Below are positions 16,094-24,371 of a stretch of 33,215 nucleotides of DNA, piece after piece. Positions within the stretch are counted from its first letter, which is position 1. Each line of letters starts with the position of its first letter. Position numbers and translations under genes: made by a program. The notes below the pieces were generated by a model. It saw nothing but the letters and a program-made list of their open reading frames with translations. It made no database searches and was not told the DNA's origin. The DNA comes from DATFPQ01 sp035264765 (GTDB lineage Bacteria; Actinomycetota; Actinomycetes; Actinomycetales; Angustibacteraceae): contig DATFPQ010000125.1 in assembly GCA_035264765.1 (NCBI GenBank), forward strand, positions 1-33,215, read 5' to 3'.

Positions 16094-16996
16094 CTAACCC
16101 ACGACCCCTGGTAGCACCGCCTCGGTCAGCACGGCGACCTGGTCCAGCGACTCCTCCACGCTCACGTTGGCGGCGTCGTCGCGAACGATGAACTCGTCGA
16201 CGCCCAGACTGCGGAACTCCAGAAGCCGGGCCAGGACCTCGTCGGCGGTCCCGTGGACATCCCCTTCGACCTTGCCGGGACGTCGGCGATGCCGGGGCAC
16301 GACCGACACGGTCCCTCCCGTGGCTCGGTCCACCTCGTAGGGGTCGCGCCCGACGTCCTGGCAGCGTCTGTCAAGAATTGCGTTCTTGTGACGGAACAGC
16401 TCGGGACCGGCCCAGGCGTGCCACACGTCGGCGTGCCGAGCAGCCACCTTCAAAGTCAGTCGCTCCCCTCCGCCGCCCACCAGCAAGGGCAGCCAGCGCT
16501 GCACCGGCTTGGGGTCGCACGGAGCATCGGTCAGCTGGTACGCCGGGCCGACCAGCGTGGATCGTCGCTTGCTGAGCAGCGAGCGGATGACGCGGCACGC
16601 CTCGTCCAGGGCCTCGATGCGGTCGCGCACGCCCGGCAGCGTGAGGCCGTACGCGGCATGCTCGTTGGGCTGCCAGCCGGCGCCGACGCCCAGCACGACA
16701 CGACCGCCACTGACCTGGTCGAGGGCCGCGGCCATGTTGGCCACCACGGCTGGGTGCCGGTAGGTGTTGCCGAGCACCAGGGTCCCCAACCGCGTGCGGG
16801 TCGTCTGCATCGCCAACGCGCTGAGCGTCGTCCAGCACTCGAGCACCGGACCGTCCGCGGCCGCCCCCGCGGGGTCGTGAGGCATGAAGTGGTCACAGAG
16901 ATAGACCGCGTGCCATCCCCCAGCATCGACGCGCTGCGCCAGTGCGGCCGTCTCGCGCCAGGAACGACCGGGGTCGACGCACAGGCTCATCCGCAC
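16094..16996 (-). CDS. LLM class F420-dependent oxidoreductase
   Basis: About 300 residues of the luciferase-like TIM-barrel family. Seen: MSLCVDPGRSW at the first strand, WHAVYLCDHFMPHD with the usual DH pair, TRLGTLVLGNTYRHPAVVANMAAALDQ split over the third strand, GRVVLGVGAGW, HAAYGL and LLVGGGGERLTLKVAARHADVW. This series is typical of probable F420-dependent enzymes of actinobacteria, which transfer hydride to or from alcohols and small carbonyls; FMN use cannot be ruled out. The start is likely GTG 16996 or ATG 16990; the upstream extension overlaps the divergent gene and is not family-like. The substrate is not known. Confidence 0.87.
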   Translation of the reverse strand: MRMSLCVDPGRSWRETAALAQRVDAGGWHAVYLCDHFMPHDPAGAAADGPVLECWTTLSALAMQTTRTRLGTLVLGNTYRHPAVVANMAAALDQVSGGRVVLGVGAGWQPNEHAAYGLTLPGVRDRIEALDEACRVIRSLLSKRRSTLVGPAYQLTDAPCDPKPVQRWLPLLVGGGGERLTLKVAARHADVWHAWAGPELFRHKNAILDRRCQDVGRDPYEVDRATGGTVSVVPRHRRRPGKVEGDVHGTADEVLARLLEFRSLGVDEFIVRDDAANVSVEESLDQVAVLTEAVLPGVVG

Positions 16997-17048
16997 CGGT
17001 CGAGTTTGCCTGTCTCCCGGCCCTGCGTCGCGGCGGCTTGACCTGCTG

Positions 17049-17744
17049 ATGCACACGGCCAACGCTGAGGTCATGACCAGGCACGCGGGCGACCCACGCT
17101 CGTCCCGCCGGCTGATCACGCTCGGGCGGGTGCAGCTGGTCCGGATCCAGGTGGGCTACCGGGCCCGACCGGACGGCCCCACGTATCAGCACTTCCTGCT
17201 GGACTTCCCGGTTCCTGTGACAGACGTCGTCGGCGAAGGGGACGAATTCGACGAGCGGCGAGTGCTCGACGCCCTGGAGCCCGTGCTGTCGGCCGGAGTC
17301 GCCAGCCCGTGGCACTACACCATCCACCAGCACCGATGGCACACGAGCTGGGGCCCTAGTCCGGGTGCGCTGGAGATCGGGCTGCTCGTGACCGCCGGGA
17401 CCCCGGCCGCTGCCGTCTCGCTGGCCGTGCGCGACGGCGTGGTCCCCGCCTTCCGGGACCTGCTGGGGCTGGCCGACCGGCCGGAGCCCACGACGACGAC
17501 TCGCGACGTGGCCATCCTGCGGGCGCGGCGTGGCGCCGCGACGGCGTACGCCCTGGACCCGGCCGCGCTCTCGCTGAGCGACGAGGAGCACCATCGGGCC
17601 GCAAACTCCTGGACGCTGACACTGCGCGTCCCCGGCGGGGAGGAGTACGACGTCGTGGTCGGCTTCGTCGACGGGTACGCAGGGTCGATCTGGGTCCGGC
17701 ACGCACACCACACCGAGGTGTACGACTCCATCGGCTCCGTCTGA
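17049..17744 (+). CDS. Hypothetical protein, no recognised domain
   Basis: A 231-residue protein that I do not recognise. The composition is balanced and the codon pattern looks coding. Seen: a likely beta-rich N-terminal part with VQLVRIQVGYRARPDGPTY and LLDFPVPVTDVVGEGDEFDE, a tryptophan- and histidine-rich middle (WHYTIHQHRWHTSW), an alanine-rich helix and a C-terminal beta part, LTLRVPGGEEYDVVVGFVDG. No signal peptide or membrane segment is visible. The start is uncertain: ATG 17049 lacks a site, while ATG 17073 has GAGG three bases upstream, which is rather close. It diverges from the LLM gene and is followed by a bulged hairpin. It is probably a cytoplasmic protein; I propose no function. 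Confidence 0.7.
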   Translation: MHTANAEVMTRHAGDPRSSRRLITLGRVQLVRIQVGYRARPDGPTYQHFLLDFPVPVTDVVGEGDEFDERRVLDALEPVLSAGVASPWHYTIHQHRWHTSWGPSPGALEIGLLVTAGTPAAAVSLAVRDGVVPAFRDLLGLADRPEPTTTTRDVAILRARRGAATAYALDPAALSLSDEEHHRAANSWTLTLRVPGGEEYDVVVGFVDGYAGSIWVRHAHHTEVYDSIGSV

Positions 17745-17756
17745 GCACCGGGGCAG

Positions 17757-17777
17757 GTCGTAGGGCAAACCCACGAC
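17757..17777 (+). terminator. Candidate terminator hairpin with one-base bulge
   Basis: The arms GTCGT-A-GGG and CCC-ACGAC pair over 8 bp with a single bulged A and a CAAA loop, 12 bases past the stop of the hypothetical gene. There is no T tract. The position fits a terminator between that gene and the secreted-protein gene. Confidence 0.4.
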
Positions 17778-17869
17778 ATGCACAGCGAAGGCACAGAGCG
17801 GCGGTCGAGGCTTCAGCGTCAAGAGGGTCGGCGAGGTCGCCGGCCCGTCCACGCAGAAGGAGCAACATC

Positions 17870-18514
17870 GTGTCTTCCAACAAGATCGTCCTGTCCGTGG
17901 GTGCCGCCCTCGCCGCCGGCGGGCTCCTCCTCGGCGGGTCGGCATTGGCGAACGCAGCCGATGGGACGTCCCCCGCCCCTGTCGCAAGCACGGCGGGCGG
18001 CTACGACGGCGGGCGCGGCGGCGGGTCCGCGGACACCCCGGTCACCGGCAGCGAGGCCGCCAAGGTCACCGCCGCCGTCAAGGCCAAGGACTCCGCGGTC
18101 AGCGTCACCGGCGTCCGAAAGGACCCCGACGGCTCCTACGACGTCCTCGGCACCAAGTCCGGCACCCAGGTCTTCTACGACGTCAGCAAGGACCTGAAGA
18201 CCATCACCGAGCGCACCGGCGGACCCGGCGGCGGCCACGGCCGGGGCGGCCACGGCCGGGGCGGCTCCGCGGACACCCCGGTCACCGGCAGCGAGGCCGC
18301 CAAGGTCACCGCCGCCGTCAAGGCCAAGGATTCCGCGGTCAGCGTCACCAGCGTCCGAAAGGACCCCGACGGCTCCTACGACGTCCTCGGCACCAAGTCC
18401 GGCACCCAGGTCTTCTACGACGTCAGCAAGGACCTGAAGACCATCACCCAGAACACCTTCGGCGGCGGCCAGTCCGACGCAGCGCCCTCGGCCTCGAACA
18501 CCTCCACCACCTGA
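17870..18514 (+). CDS. Secreted protein with two near-identical PepSY-like repeats
   Basis: A 214-residue exported protein. The first 30 residues are a signal peptide with the stretch LSVGAALAAGGLLLGG and a likely cleavage after ANA. Two 61-residue domains, residues 53-113 and 133-193, differ at a single position (G to S). Each contains SEAAKVTAAVKAKDSAV followed by VRKDPDGSYDVLG and VFYDVSKDLKTIT, which resembles PepSY-type domains that may bind peptidase or other partners. Between them is a glycine- and histidine-rich linker with GGHGRGG repeats, which might bind metal. The GTG at 17870 has GAAGGAG about seven bases upstream. The role is unknown. The almost perfect DNA repeat points to a recent domain duplication. 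Confidence 0.82.
   Translation: MSSNKIVLSVGAALAAGGLLLGGSALANAADGTSPAPVASTAGGYDGGRGGGSADTPVTGSEAAKVTAAVKAKDSAVSVTGVRKDPDGSYDVLGTKSGTQVFYDVSKDLKTITERTGGPGGGHGRGGHGRGGSADTPVTGSEAAKVTAAVKAKDSAVSVTSVRKDPDGSYDVLGTKSGTQVFYDVSKDLKTITQNTFGGGQSDAAPSASNTSTT
18026..18448 (+). repeat. Two-copy 183 bp direct repeat, period 240 bp
   Basis: Bases 18026-18208 and 18266-18448 match with only two differences, at 18091/18331 (silent) and 18110/18350 (Gly to Ser). The spacer carries a short glycine/histidine repeat. The period of 240 bp keeps the frame. The copies encode the repeat domains of the secreted protein. Confidence 0.95.
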
Positions 18515-18535
18515 CAGAGCGTTGCCTTGCGTCGG

Positions 18536-18570
18536 CTCGCGACCCGCAGTCCAGCGCTGCGGGTCGCGAG
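18536..18570. terminator. Perfect 14 bp bidirectional terminator hairpin
   Basis: The arms CTCGCGACCCGCAG and CTGCGGGTCGCGAG are exact inverted copies with a 7-base loop. The hairpin sits between the convergent secreted-protein and DUF2332 genes, 21 bases past the first stop and 45 bases past the second. It is the strongest candidate terminator in the window and would work in both directions. Confidence 0.75.
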
Positions 18571-18615
18571 GGCCGGCCACCGTGACGAAGCGCTCAGACG
18601 CCGCGCATCGGAGAG

Positions 18616-19551
18616 TCACGCGAACCAGGTGAGCGCCTGCCCGTGGGGTCGCGTCCACGCCAGGGCTCTGCCGTCCAGCGCCAGCACACTGTGGAGCTCC
18701 TCGGTCGGCTGATCCGGCAGCCCGACGTACGGCAGCACGTCCGGGTCCTCGTTGGCGACCCAGTGACCAGGTAGCCCTCGAACCACCTCGGCGAACTGCG
18801 CACGCTTCGACGGAGTCACCTGGTACAGGACGGAGCTGTGGAACACGACCAGCGTGGCGCCTGCCGGCGCGCGCGCAGCCAGCTCGGGCAGGTCGTCGAC
18901 CAGGTCGCCCGCCACGAGCAATGGTGGATCGGCTGCCGCGACGGCCGCGGCGGCCCTGAGCCGCGCCCTGCGGTGACTGTGCTCCGGCCAGATGAGCGCT
19001 TCTAGCCACGCGAGGTCCCGGGGGTCGGTCACGTCGAGCGGGTTGAGATCCAGACCGCCCCGCCACACGACCTCGGGCAGGCAAGCAGGCGTCGGCAGCC
19101 CAGACGCCGCACAGTCGAGGAGCGGACTGCCGGAACCGAGCACGTCGCGGCCGTAGCGGTACGCGTACCGGTCGGGGTAGAGGCAAAGTCCGGCGGACGC
19201 ACCGACCTCCAGCAGGGCGAGCGGCTGCGGCAACCCGGCCAGCACGGGCAGGAGCACGGCACACCGCCCGGCCTCGTTCGTCTGCGTGGCTCTGGCGCGC
19301 ATCTCCGCTTCGACGGCCGGCCACTTCACGACGACGTAGTCGTGGAACCGGGCTGGGTCTTCGACGGGACCGCCCAGCAGCCGTACGACGGCGAAAAGCA
19401 GGTTCGGCTGCTGCTTGGCGGCCGGCAGCCCAGTTAGCAACGCCAGGATCTCGTCGTCCCGCGAAACCGCCTCGGCGAGGCGCTCGTAGGTCGGCGACAC
19501 ATCGCGCGCCTCGAGCGCGGCGAACCGCTGGTAACTCTCGGCGATGGACAT
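18616..19551 (-). CDS. DUF2332 domain-containing protein
   Basis: A 311-residue protein of a family common in actinobacteria but without known function. Seen: an N-terminal helical part with a YQRFAALEARDVSPTYERLA pattern, FHDYVVVKWPAVEAEM, TNEAGRCAVLLPVLAGL, the family hallmark LLEVGASAGLCLYPDRYAY, LDLNPLDVTDPRDLAWLEAL and the late strand TLVVFHSSVLYQVTP. The hallmark resembles a methyltransferase motif I, so an SAM-binding role is possible but is inference. The ATG at 19551 is set by the family start. It follows a class I methyltransferase gene on the same strand after 30 bp, so the two probably form one transcript. A strong hairpin lies downstream. Confidence 0.85.
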   Translation of the reverse strand: MSIAESYQRFAALEARDVSPTYERLAEAVSRDDEILALLTGLPAAKQQPNLLFAVVRLLGGPVEDPARFHDYVVVKWPAVEAEMRARATQTNEAGRCAVLLPVLAGLPQPLALLEVGASAGLCLYPDRYAYRYGRDVLGSGSPLLDCAASGLPTPACLPEVVWRGGLDLNPLDVTDPRDLAWLEALIWPEHSHRRARLRAAAAVAAADPPLLVAGDLVDDLPELAARAPAGATLVVFHSSVLYQVTPSKRAQFAEVVRGLPGHWVANEDPDVLPYVGLPDQPTEELHSVLALDGRALAWTRPHGQALTWFA

Positions 19552-19581
19552 GACCCGATCCTCGCAGCGTGAGCGGCACCT

Positions 19582-20325
19582 TCACGGACGGCGGTAGACC
19601 GTGACGTGGGACCGGGACTCCGCGGTGAACTCTGCGCCTGCCCAGTCCGCGCGCCGGGACTCCAGCTCGAAGCCGGCCAGCTGCGCCATCAGGTCGAGCT
19701 CGGCCGGCCAGATGTAGCGGTGGGGGCTTCGGAAGACCTGTGCCTCGTGGCCTGCACCGAAACGAAAGTGGTGCGAGACGACCCGCTGCCGCAGGACGTC
19801 GTAGGTGTCCAAGCCGATGTACCCCGGCTCTGACTGGAACACTGTGGCCTGCTGTCCGGGTGGGAGCTTGCGCAGCTCCGGGACCCACAGCTCGACGACG
19901 AACCGGCCGCCCGGTGCGAGATGCTGGGCCGCGTTGCGGAAGCAGGCGACCTGCTCGTCCTGGGTCAGCAGGTTTGAGATGGTGTTGAACACCAGGTAGA
20001 CGAGGGTGAACTCGCCTGGGGCGTGGGCGGTGGCCATGTCTCCGATCACGACGGGGATCGTGTCCGCATCCGCTTTCGCGCGCAGCTCGTCGACCATCGC
20101 GGTGGACAGCTCGATGCCCGTCACCGCAACCCCGCGCTCCGACAGCGGGATGGCGACGCGGCCGGTGCCCACCGCGAACTCCAGGGCCGGACCCCCACGC
20201 GCCAGCTGCGTAAGTCGATCCACGGTGGGTTCCAGCACCTCGGGAGCGAACATGCCGGTGCCCGGGGTGTCGTAGTTCCGGGCCGTCTCTTGGTCCCAGA
20301 TGTCCTCCTGCCGCACGGCGTCCAC
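19582..20325 (-). CDS. Class I SAM-dependent methyltransferase
   Basis: A 247-residue methyltransferase with a Rossmann-like fold. Seen: motif I ALEFAVGTGRVAIPL, motif post-I VTGIELSTAMVDELRAKA, VIGDMATAHAPGEFTLVYL with the motif II aspartate region, and HLAPGGRFVVELWVP as motif III. The GTG at 20325 is the longest reading and fits the family start with WDQETARNYD; a GTG nine bases later is also possible. The substrate is not known. It lies 84 bp downstream of hyuB on the same strand, with a possible hairpin between, and just upstream of the DUF2332 gene. It is likely to be outside the hydantoinase operon but read-through cannot be excluded. Confidence 0.85.
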   Translation of the reverse strand: MDAVRQEDIWDQETARNYDTPGTGMFAPEVLEPTVDRLTQLARGGPALEFAVGTGRVAIPLSERGVAVTGIELSTAMVDELRAKADADTIPVVIGDMATAHAPGEFTLVYLVFNTISNLLTQDEQVACFRNAAQHLAPGGRFVVELWVPELRKLPPGQQATVFQSEPGYIGLDTYDVLRQRVVSHHFRFGAGHEAQVFRSPHRYIWPAELDLMAQLAGFELESRRADWAGAEFTAESRSHVTVYRRP

Positions 20326-20340
20326 CGTCGCAGCGGTTGT

Positions 20341-20372
20341 CCCCCGTATCCAGCGGTTTTCCGCACCGGGGG
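20341..20372 (-). terminator. Weak candidate terminator after hyuB
   Basis: A GCGG-TTTT-CCGC inner hairpin lies inside a CCCCC/GGGGG outer pairing with unequal side loops, 37 bases past the hyuB stop. The structure is imperfect, so I rank it only as a possible end of the seven-gene operon. Confidence 0.3.
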
Positions 20373-20409
20373 CGGCTGGGCTGGCGACAAGGTAGATGCG
20401 GCTACGCGA

Positions 20410-22287
20410 CTAGAGCCAGTCGACGTCGGGCGCCGCGGTACCCCCGGACAGCCGGGCGTAACCGGGACCCCGGTCGAAGAAGGGGGCGTCCGGGTCGGCG
20501 GCGGCGCGTCGCGCCGAACGCAGCGCGTCCGAGGCCGCCAGGTCGAGCACCGGTTCGTCCGGCGTCCCCGAGACCACCACGCCGTAGTCGCGGGATGCCC
20601 CGTCCAGCGAGACCTTGCCCCAGCGCAGGTCCTGCAGAACCTCCTCGTAGGGCCGGTCGAGCGGGTTCCCCCAGCCACCACCGCCCGTGGTCCGGATCCG
20701 CACCACCTCGCCCGCGCGGACCGGCTCGGCGTCGGCCAGGGCGTCGACGACCCGCTCGGCCGGCCCACCTGGGTCGATGACAACGTCGAACGGCCGCCCG
20801 GCGCGCCCACCGCGCACGCCCCAGCAGGACAGGATCGAGCGGTCGGCGATCGACATGAAGGACGCGTCGCGCAGCATCCGGATCGACTTCTCGTATCCCA
20901 GACCGCCGCGGTGGCGTCCCGGCCCGCCGGAGTCGACCGCGAGGGCGAGCGACTCCACCCGGAACGGGAACCGGCTCTCGGTGAACTCGGTCGGCAGGTT
21001 CCGCGAGTCCGGGACGACGTGGATGGTGTCCTCCCCGTCGGCGTAGTAGCGCCCGCCGGAGCCGCCGCCGAGCACCTCGCGCATGAGGTACGGCGCACCG
21101 TCCGCGTCCTCGCCGTACACGCCGGTGTAGCGGATCGTCTCCTGGTCGGCCGGCACCATCCCGTCCACCGCCTTGGCGAGCACGCCGGCAAGCACCCCGA
21201 GCAGCCGCAGGATGACGAAGGTCCGGGCGTTCGTCGGGGCCGGGAACACCGGTGTCAGCAGGGTCCCGGGCGGTGGGAACCGCAGCTCCAGCAACGGGAC
21301 CACACCCTCGTTGACGTCGAGCTGCGCCATCCGGTCGGGGCAGTCAGCCAGGTTGCGCAGGATCGGCGCCAGCCACTTCTTCAGAAAGTTGCCGTCAGCG
21401 AAATCTCCACAGTGGTTGATCGGCCCGCGCGCCTGCGGGCCGGTCCCCTGGAAGTCGAGCACGAGCCGCTCGCCGTCCGGGTCGTCGGCAGGGGTTCGGG
21501 TCAGCGTGATCCGCTGCGTGTGCAGCCGTGGCTCGTCGACGCCGTCATGCTCGGCGTAGTCCTCCCAGGTCCACGTGCCGACCGGGATGCGGGACAGGAT
21601 CTCGCGCCGAAACATTGCCGTCGTCGCGTCCAGGATGGCGTCGAAGCACGCCTCCACGGTTTTGACGCCGTAGCGCTCGAACAGCTCGGTCAGCCGCCGC
21701 GCACCCATCAGGCAGGCCGAGCACTCGGCGTCCAGGTCCGCCGCGAGCGACTCCGGCATCCGGGAGTTGCGCGTCATGATCGTCAGCGCCGCGCGGTTCG
21801 GGACGCCCTGGTCCCACAGCCGGATGGGCGGCACCATCAGGCCCTCCTCGAACACGCTCGTTGCGCGCGAGGGCATCGACCCGGGCACCGCTCCCCCGAT
21901 GTCGTCGTGGTGCCCGAACGCCTGCACGAACGCCACCACGGACGGCTCCTGATCGCCGTCCCTCACGGCGAAGACCGGCACCGTGACGCACAGGTCGGGC
22001 AGGTGCCCGATCCCGCCCTCGGACAGGTAGACGTCGTTGTGGAAGAAGACGTCGCCCGGACGCATGGTCTCGATCGGGAAGTCACGCACGACCGGGTGGA
22101 CGAGCGCGGAGTACGACCGCCCGGTCAGCTTGCGCAGCCTGCGGTCGTGGATGCCGGCGCGGAAGTCGTGAGCGTCCCGGATCATCGGCGACCGTGATGT
22201 GCGGGCGATGGCGGTCTCCACCTCCAGCTCCACGCTGGCCAGGTAGCCCTCGACGATCTCGACGAGCACGGGGTCGGCGCCGTTCAT
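20410..22287 (-). CDS. hyuB: Hydantoinase B/oxoprolinase family subunit
   Basis: About 625 residues, full length for HyuB. Seen: the N-terminal ELEVETAIARTSRSPMIRDAHDF, FFHNDVYLSEGGIGHLPDL corresponding to the NDPYxGGxH region, AFGHHDDIGGAVPGSMP with the paired histidines, ATSVFEEGLMVPPIRL, then DFQGTGPQARGPINH, and a C-terminal RIRTTGGGGWGNPLDRP. HyuB pairs with HyuA to open cyclic imides or amides such as hydantoins or 5-oxoproline with ATP; related pairs are carboxylases of ketones. The ATG at 22287 overlaps the hyuA stop by 4 bp (ATGA) and has GGGAGGGG in front. The frame extends far upstream to 23106, but this lies inside hyuA and is rejected. It is the last gene of the operon. Confidence 0.92.
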   Translation of the reverse strand: MNGADPVLVEIVEGYLASVELEVETAIARTSRSPMIRDAHDFRAGIHDRRLRKLTGRSYSALVHPVVRDFPIETMRPGDVFFHNDVYLSEGGIGHLPDLCVTVPVFAVRDGDQEPSVVAFVQAFGHHDDIGGAVPGSMPSRATSVFEEGLMVPPIRLWDQGVPNRAALTIMTRNSRMPESLAADLDAECSACLMGARRLTELFERYGVKTVEACFDAILDATTAMFRREILSRIPVGTWTWEDYAEHDGVDEPRLHTQRITLTRTPADDPDGERLVLDFQGTGPQARGPINHCGDFADGNFLKKWLAPILRNLADCPDRMAQLDVNEGVVPLLELRFPPPGTLLTPVFPAPTNARTFVILRLLGVLAGVLAKAVDGMVPADQETIRYTGVYGEDADGAPYLMREVLGGGSGGRYYADGEDTIHVVPDSRNLPTEFTESRFPFRVESLALAVDSGGPGRHRGGLGYEKSIRMLRDASFMSIADRSILSCWGVRGGRAGRPFDVVIDPGGPAERVVDALADAEPVRAGEVVRIRTTGGGGWGNPLDRPYEEVLQDLRWGKVSLDGASRDYGVVVSGTPDEPVLDLAASDALRSARRAAADPDAPFFDRGPGYARLSGGTAAPDVDWL

Positions 22288-24371
22288 CGCCCCTCCCTCG
22301 TGAGGCGCAGGTTCGCGTGCTCGTCGACGCGCGCCTGGTAGCCCGGGTGCACCGGCACTGTGGCGCCGTACTCCTCGATCACGGCCGGCCCACGGACGAG
22401 GTCGCCCGCCCCGAGCCGGGACCGCTCGTACAGGGCGGCGTCCACCCACCCGTCGAACCAGGCCGGCCGCGTGCCGGTCCGGGCGGTCTCGGGGCCGCGT
22501 CCGGGTGCCGCGACCCGTGCAGCGGGACGCCGGATCGGGCCGACGCCGGTGACCCGCAGGTTGACCCACTCGACCTGCTGCCGCGGGTCCTCGGACAGGT
22601 CGTACCCGTACAGCCGCCGGTGCTCCGCGGCGAACCGGTCGGCCACCTCGCGGACCAGCTCCACAGTCACCGGTCCTTCCGGCAGCTCCACGCGCACCTC
22701 GAAGGCCTGCCCGTAATACCGGACGTCCGCCGACCGCACGAACCGCCGCTGCTGCGGCGCGAAGCCCTCCCGGGCGAGCGCGGCGTCGGCCTCGGCACGC
22801 AGCTCGCCCAGCACGCGCTCCATGCCGGCCAGGTCGATGCGGTCCTGCCGGACGACGTGGGTGCGGACGTAGTCGTTGCGCACGTCGACGGTGAGCAGCC
22901 CGAACGCCGAGAGGTTGCCGGGGTCGGGTGGCACCAGCACGCCGCGCAGCCCCAGCACGTCGACCAGCCGGCAGGCCAGCAGCGAGCCGGAGCCGCCGAA
23001 GGTGACGAGGGTGAAGTCCCGGACATCCAGCCCGCGCTTGACGGTCACCTGGCGCAGGGCGTTGGCCTGGTTCCAGGCCGACACCTCCAGGACGCCGGAA
23101 GCGCACTCCTCGACGCCCCGGCTCCCGCCCAGCCGTTCCGCCAGCGCGGTCAGCCCGGCACGGGCGGCGTCGGCGTCGAGCGGGATCTCGCCGCCGAGCA
23201 GGCGCGGCGGGATCCGGCCGAGGACGAGGTGGGCGTCGGTGACCGTCGGCTCACACCCGCCGCGGCCGTAGGAGATCGGACCCGGGTCGGCGCCCGCCGA
23301 CTGCGGTCCCACCCGCAGCGTGCCCTCGGGGGTCACCCGCGCGATGGACCCGCCGCCCGCGCCCACGGTCACGACGTCGATCATCGGTATCTTGCTCGGG
23401 TACGCCCCGACCGTCCCCTCGGTGGTCAGGGCGGGCCGGCCGTCGACGACGACGCAGACGTCGGTCGAGGTGCCCCCGCCGTCGCACGTCAGCACCTGGC
23501 GGACGCCCGCCGCGGCGGCCACCGTGCCGGCGCCCAGGGCACCGGCAGCCGGACCGGACAGCACGGTCGTGATGGGCTGGTGCACCACTTCGGACGCCGA
23601 GAGCACCCCGCCGTTGGACTTCATGACGTAGAACGGCACGTCCCGCGGCTCGCCGTCCGCCGTCGCGTACGCGGCCAACCGGCGCGAGATGTTCTCGACG
23701 TAGCGACGGATGCTCGGCTTCACCGCCGCGTCGACCAGGGTGGTGACGCTGCGCTCGTACTCGCGGTACTCGCGCAGGACATCGCTGGAGATGCTCACGA
23801 CGGCGTCCGGGTGCTCCCGCGCCAGGACGTCCCGCATCGCCCGCTCGTGCGAGGGGTCCGCGTAGGAGTGCAGGAAGCACACGCCGACCGCGCCGATCCC
23901 CGCGTCCCGGAAGAACCGCGCGGCGGCGACGGCCTGGTCCTCGTCGAACGGCCGCACCTGAGTGCCATCCGCCGCAAGCCGGCCGCCGACCGTCCGGACC
24001 CGGTCGACCGGCACGATGCGCGGCGGCTTGACCCAGAAGTAGCTGTTGCCGTAGCCGTCCGGCACCGACTGCCGGGCGATCTCCAGGACGTGCCGGTAGC
24101 CCTCGGTCGTGATGAACCCAAGGTCCTCGACCTTGCCCTCCAACAACCGGTTCGTGGCCACGGTGGTGCCGTGGCTCACGGCCTCGACGTCCTCACCGGT
24201 TGCGCCCAGCAACCCGAGGACCTTGTCGACGCCGACGAGGAAGCCCTCGGCGGGGTCGGTCGGCGTCGAGGGGGTCTTGGTCGTCACCACCGCGCCGGTC
24301 GCGTCGTCGACCGCCACCACGTCGGTGAAAGTCCCACCGGTGTCGATCCCGATCCGGACCCGTCGGCTCAC
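22284..24371 (-). CDS. hyuA: Hydantoinase A/oxoprolinase family subunit
   Basis: About 695 residues. Seen: RIGIDTGGTFTDVV at the N-terminus, which is the ASKHA-type phosphate-binding motif, SHGTTVATNRLLEG, KSNGGVLSASEVVHQPITTV in the middle, SGPAAGALGAG, CDGGGTSTDV as the second phosphate loop, and VGAGGGSIA. The C-terminal HyuA_C region includes YYGQAFEVRVELP and YGYD. With HyuB it would make an ATP-dependent cyclic amidohydrolase. The GTG at 24371 overlaps the upstream coxG-like stop (GTGA). An in-frame extension to 24500 is arginine-rich and inside the upstream gene, so it is rejected. The substrate cannot be fixed; neighbours suggest a pyrimidine- or hydantoin-type ring. Confidence 0.92.
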   Translation of the reverse strand: MSRRVRIGIDTGGTFTDVVAVDDATGAVVTTKTPSTPTDPAEGFLVGVDKVLGLLGATGEDVEAVSHGTTVATNRLLEGKVEDLGFITTEGYRHVLEIARQSVPDGYGNSYFWVKPPRIVPVDRVRTVGGRLAADGTQVRPFDEDQAVAAARFFRDAGIGAVGVCFLHSYADPSHERAMRDVLAREHPDAVVSISSDVLREYREYERSVTTLVDAAVKPSIRRYVENISRRLAAYATADGEPRDVPFYVMKSNGGVLSASEVVHQPITTVLSGPAAGALGAGTVAAAAGVRQVLTCDGGGTSTDVCVVVDGRPALTTEGTVGAYPSKIPMIDVVTVGAGGGSIARVTPEGTLRVGPQSAGADPGPISYGRGGCEPTVTDAHLVLGRIPPRLLGGEIPLDADAARAGLTALAERLGGSRGVEECASGVLEVSAWNQANALRQVTVKRGLDVRDFTLVTFGGSGSLLACRLVDVLGLRGVLVPPDPGNLSAFGLLTVDVRNDYVRTHVVRQDRIDLAGMERVLGELRAEADAALAREGFAPQQRRFVRSADVRYYGQAFEVRVELPEGPVTVELVREVADRFAAEHRRLYGYDLSEDPRQQVEWVNLRVTGVGPIRRPAARVAAPGRGPETARTGTRPAWFDGWVDAALYERSRLGAGDLVRGPAVIEEYGATVPVHPGYQARVDEHANLRLTREGR

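Noticed and set aside
18026..18448. Mobile element or insertion for the 183 bp repeats
   Set aside because: The copies are in-frame coding domains with no terminal inverted repeats, target duplications or transposase.
17819..19888. Minus-strand open frame of about 690 codons over the secreted-protein and DUF2332 genes
   Set aside because: It crosses the strong terminator and overlaps three better-supported genes; its apparent internal repeat is only the antisense of the 240 bp repeat.
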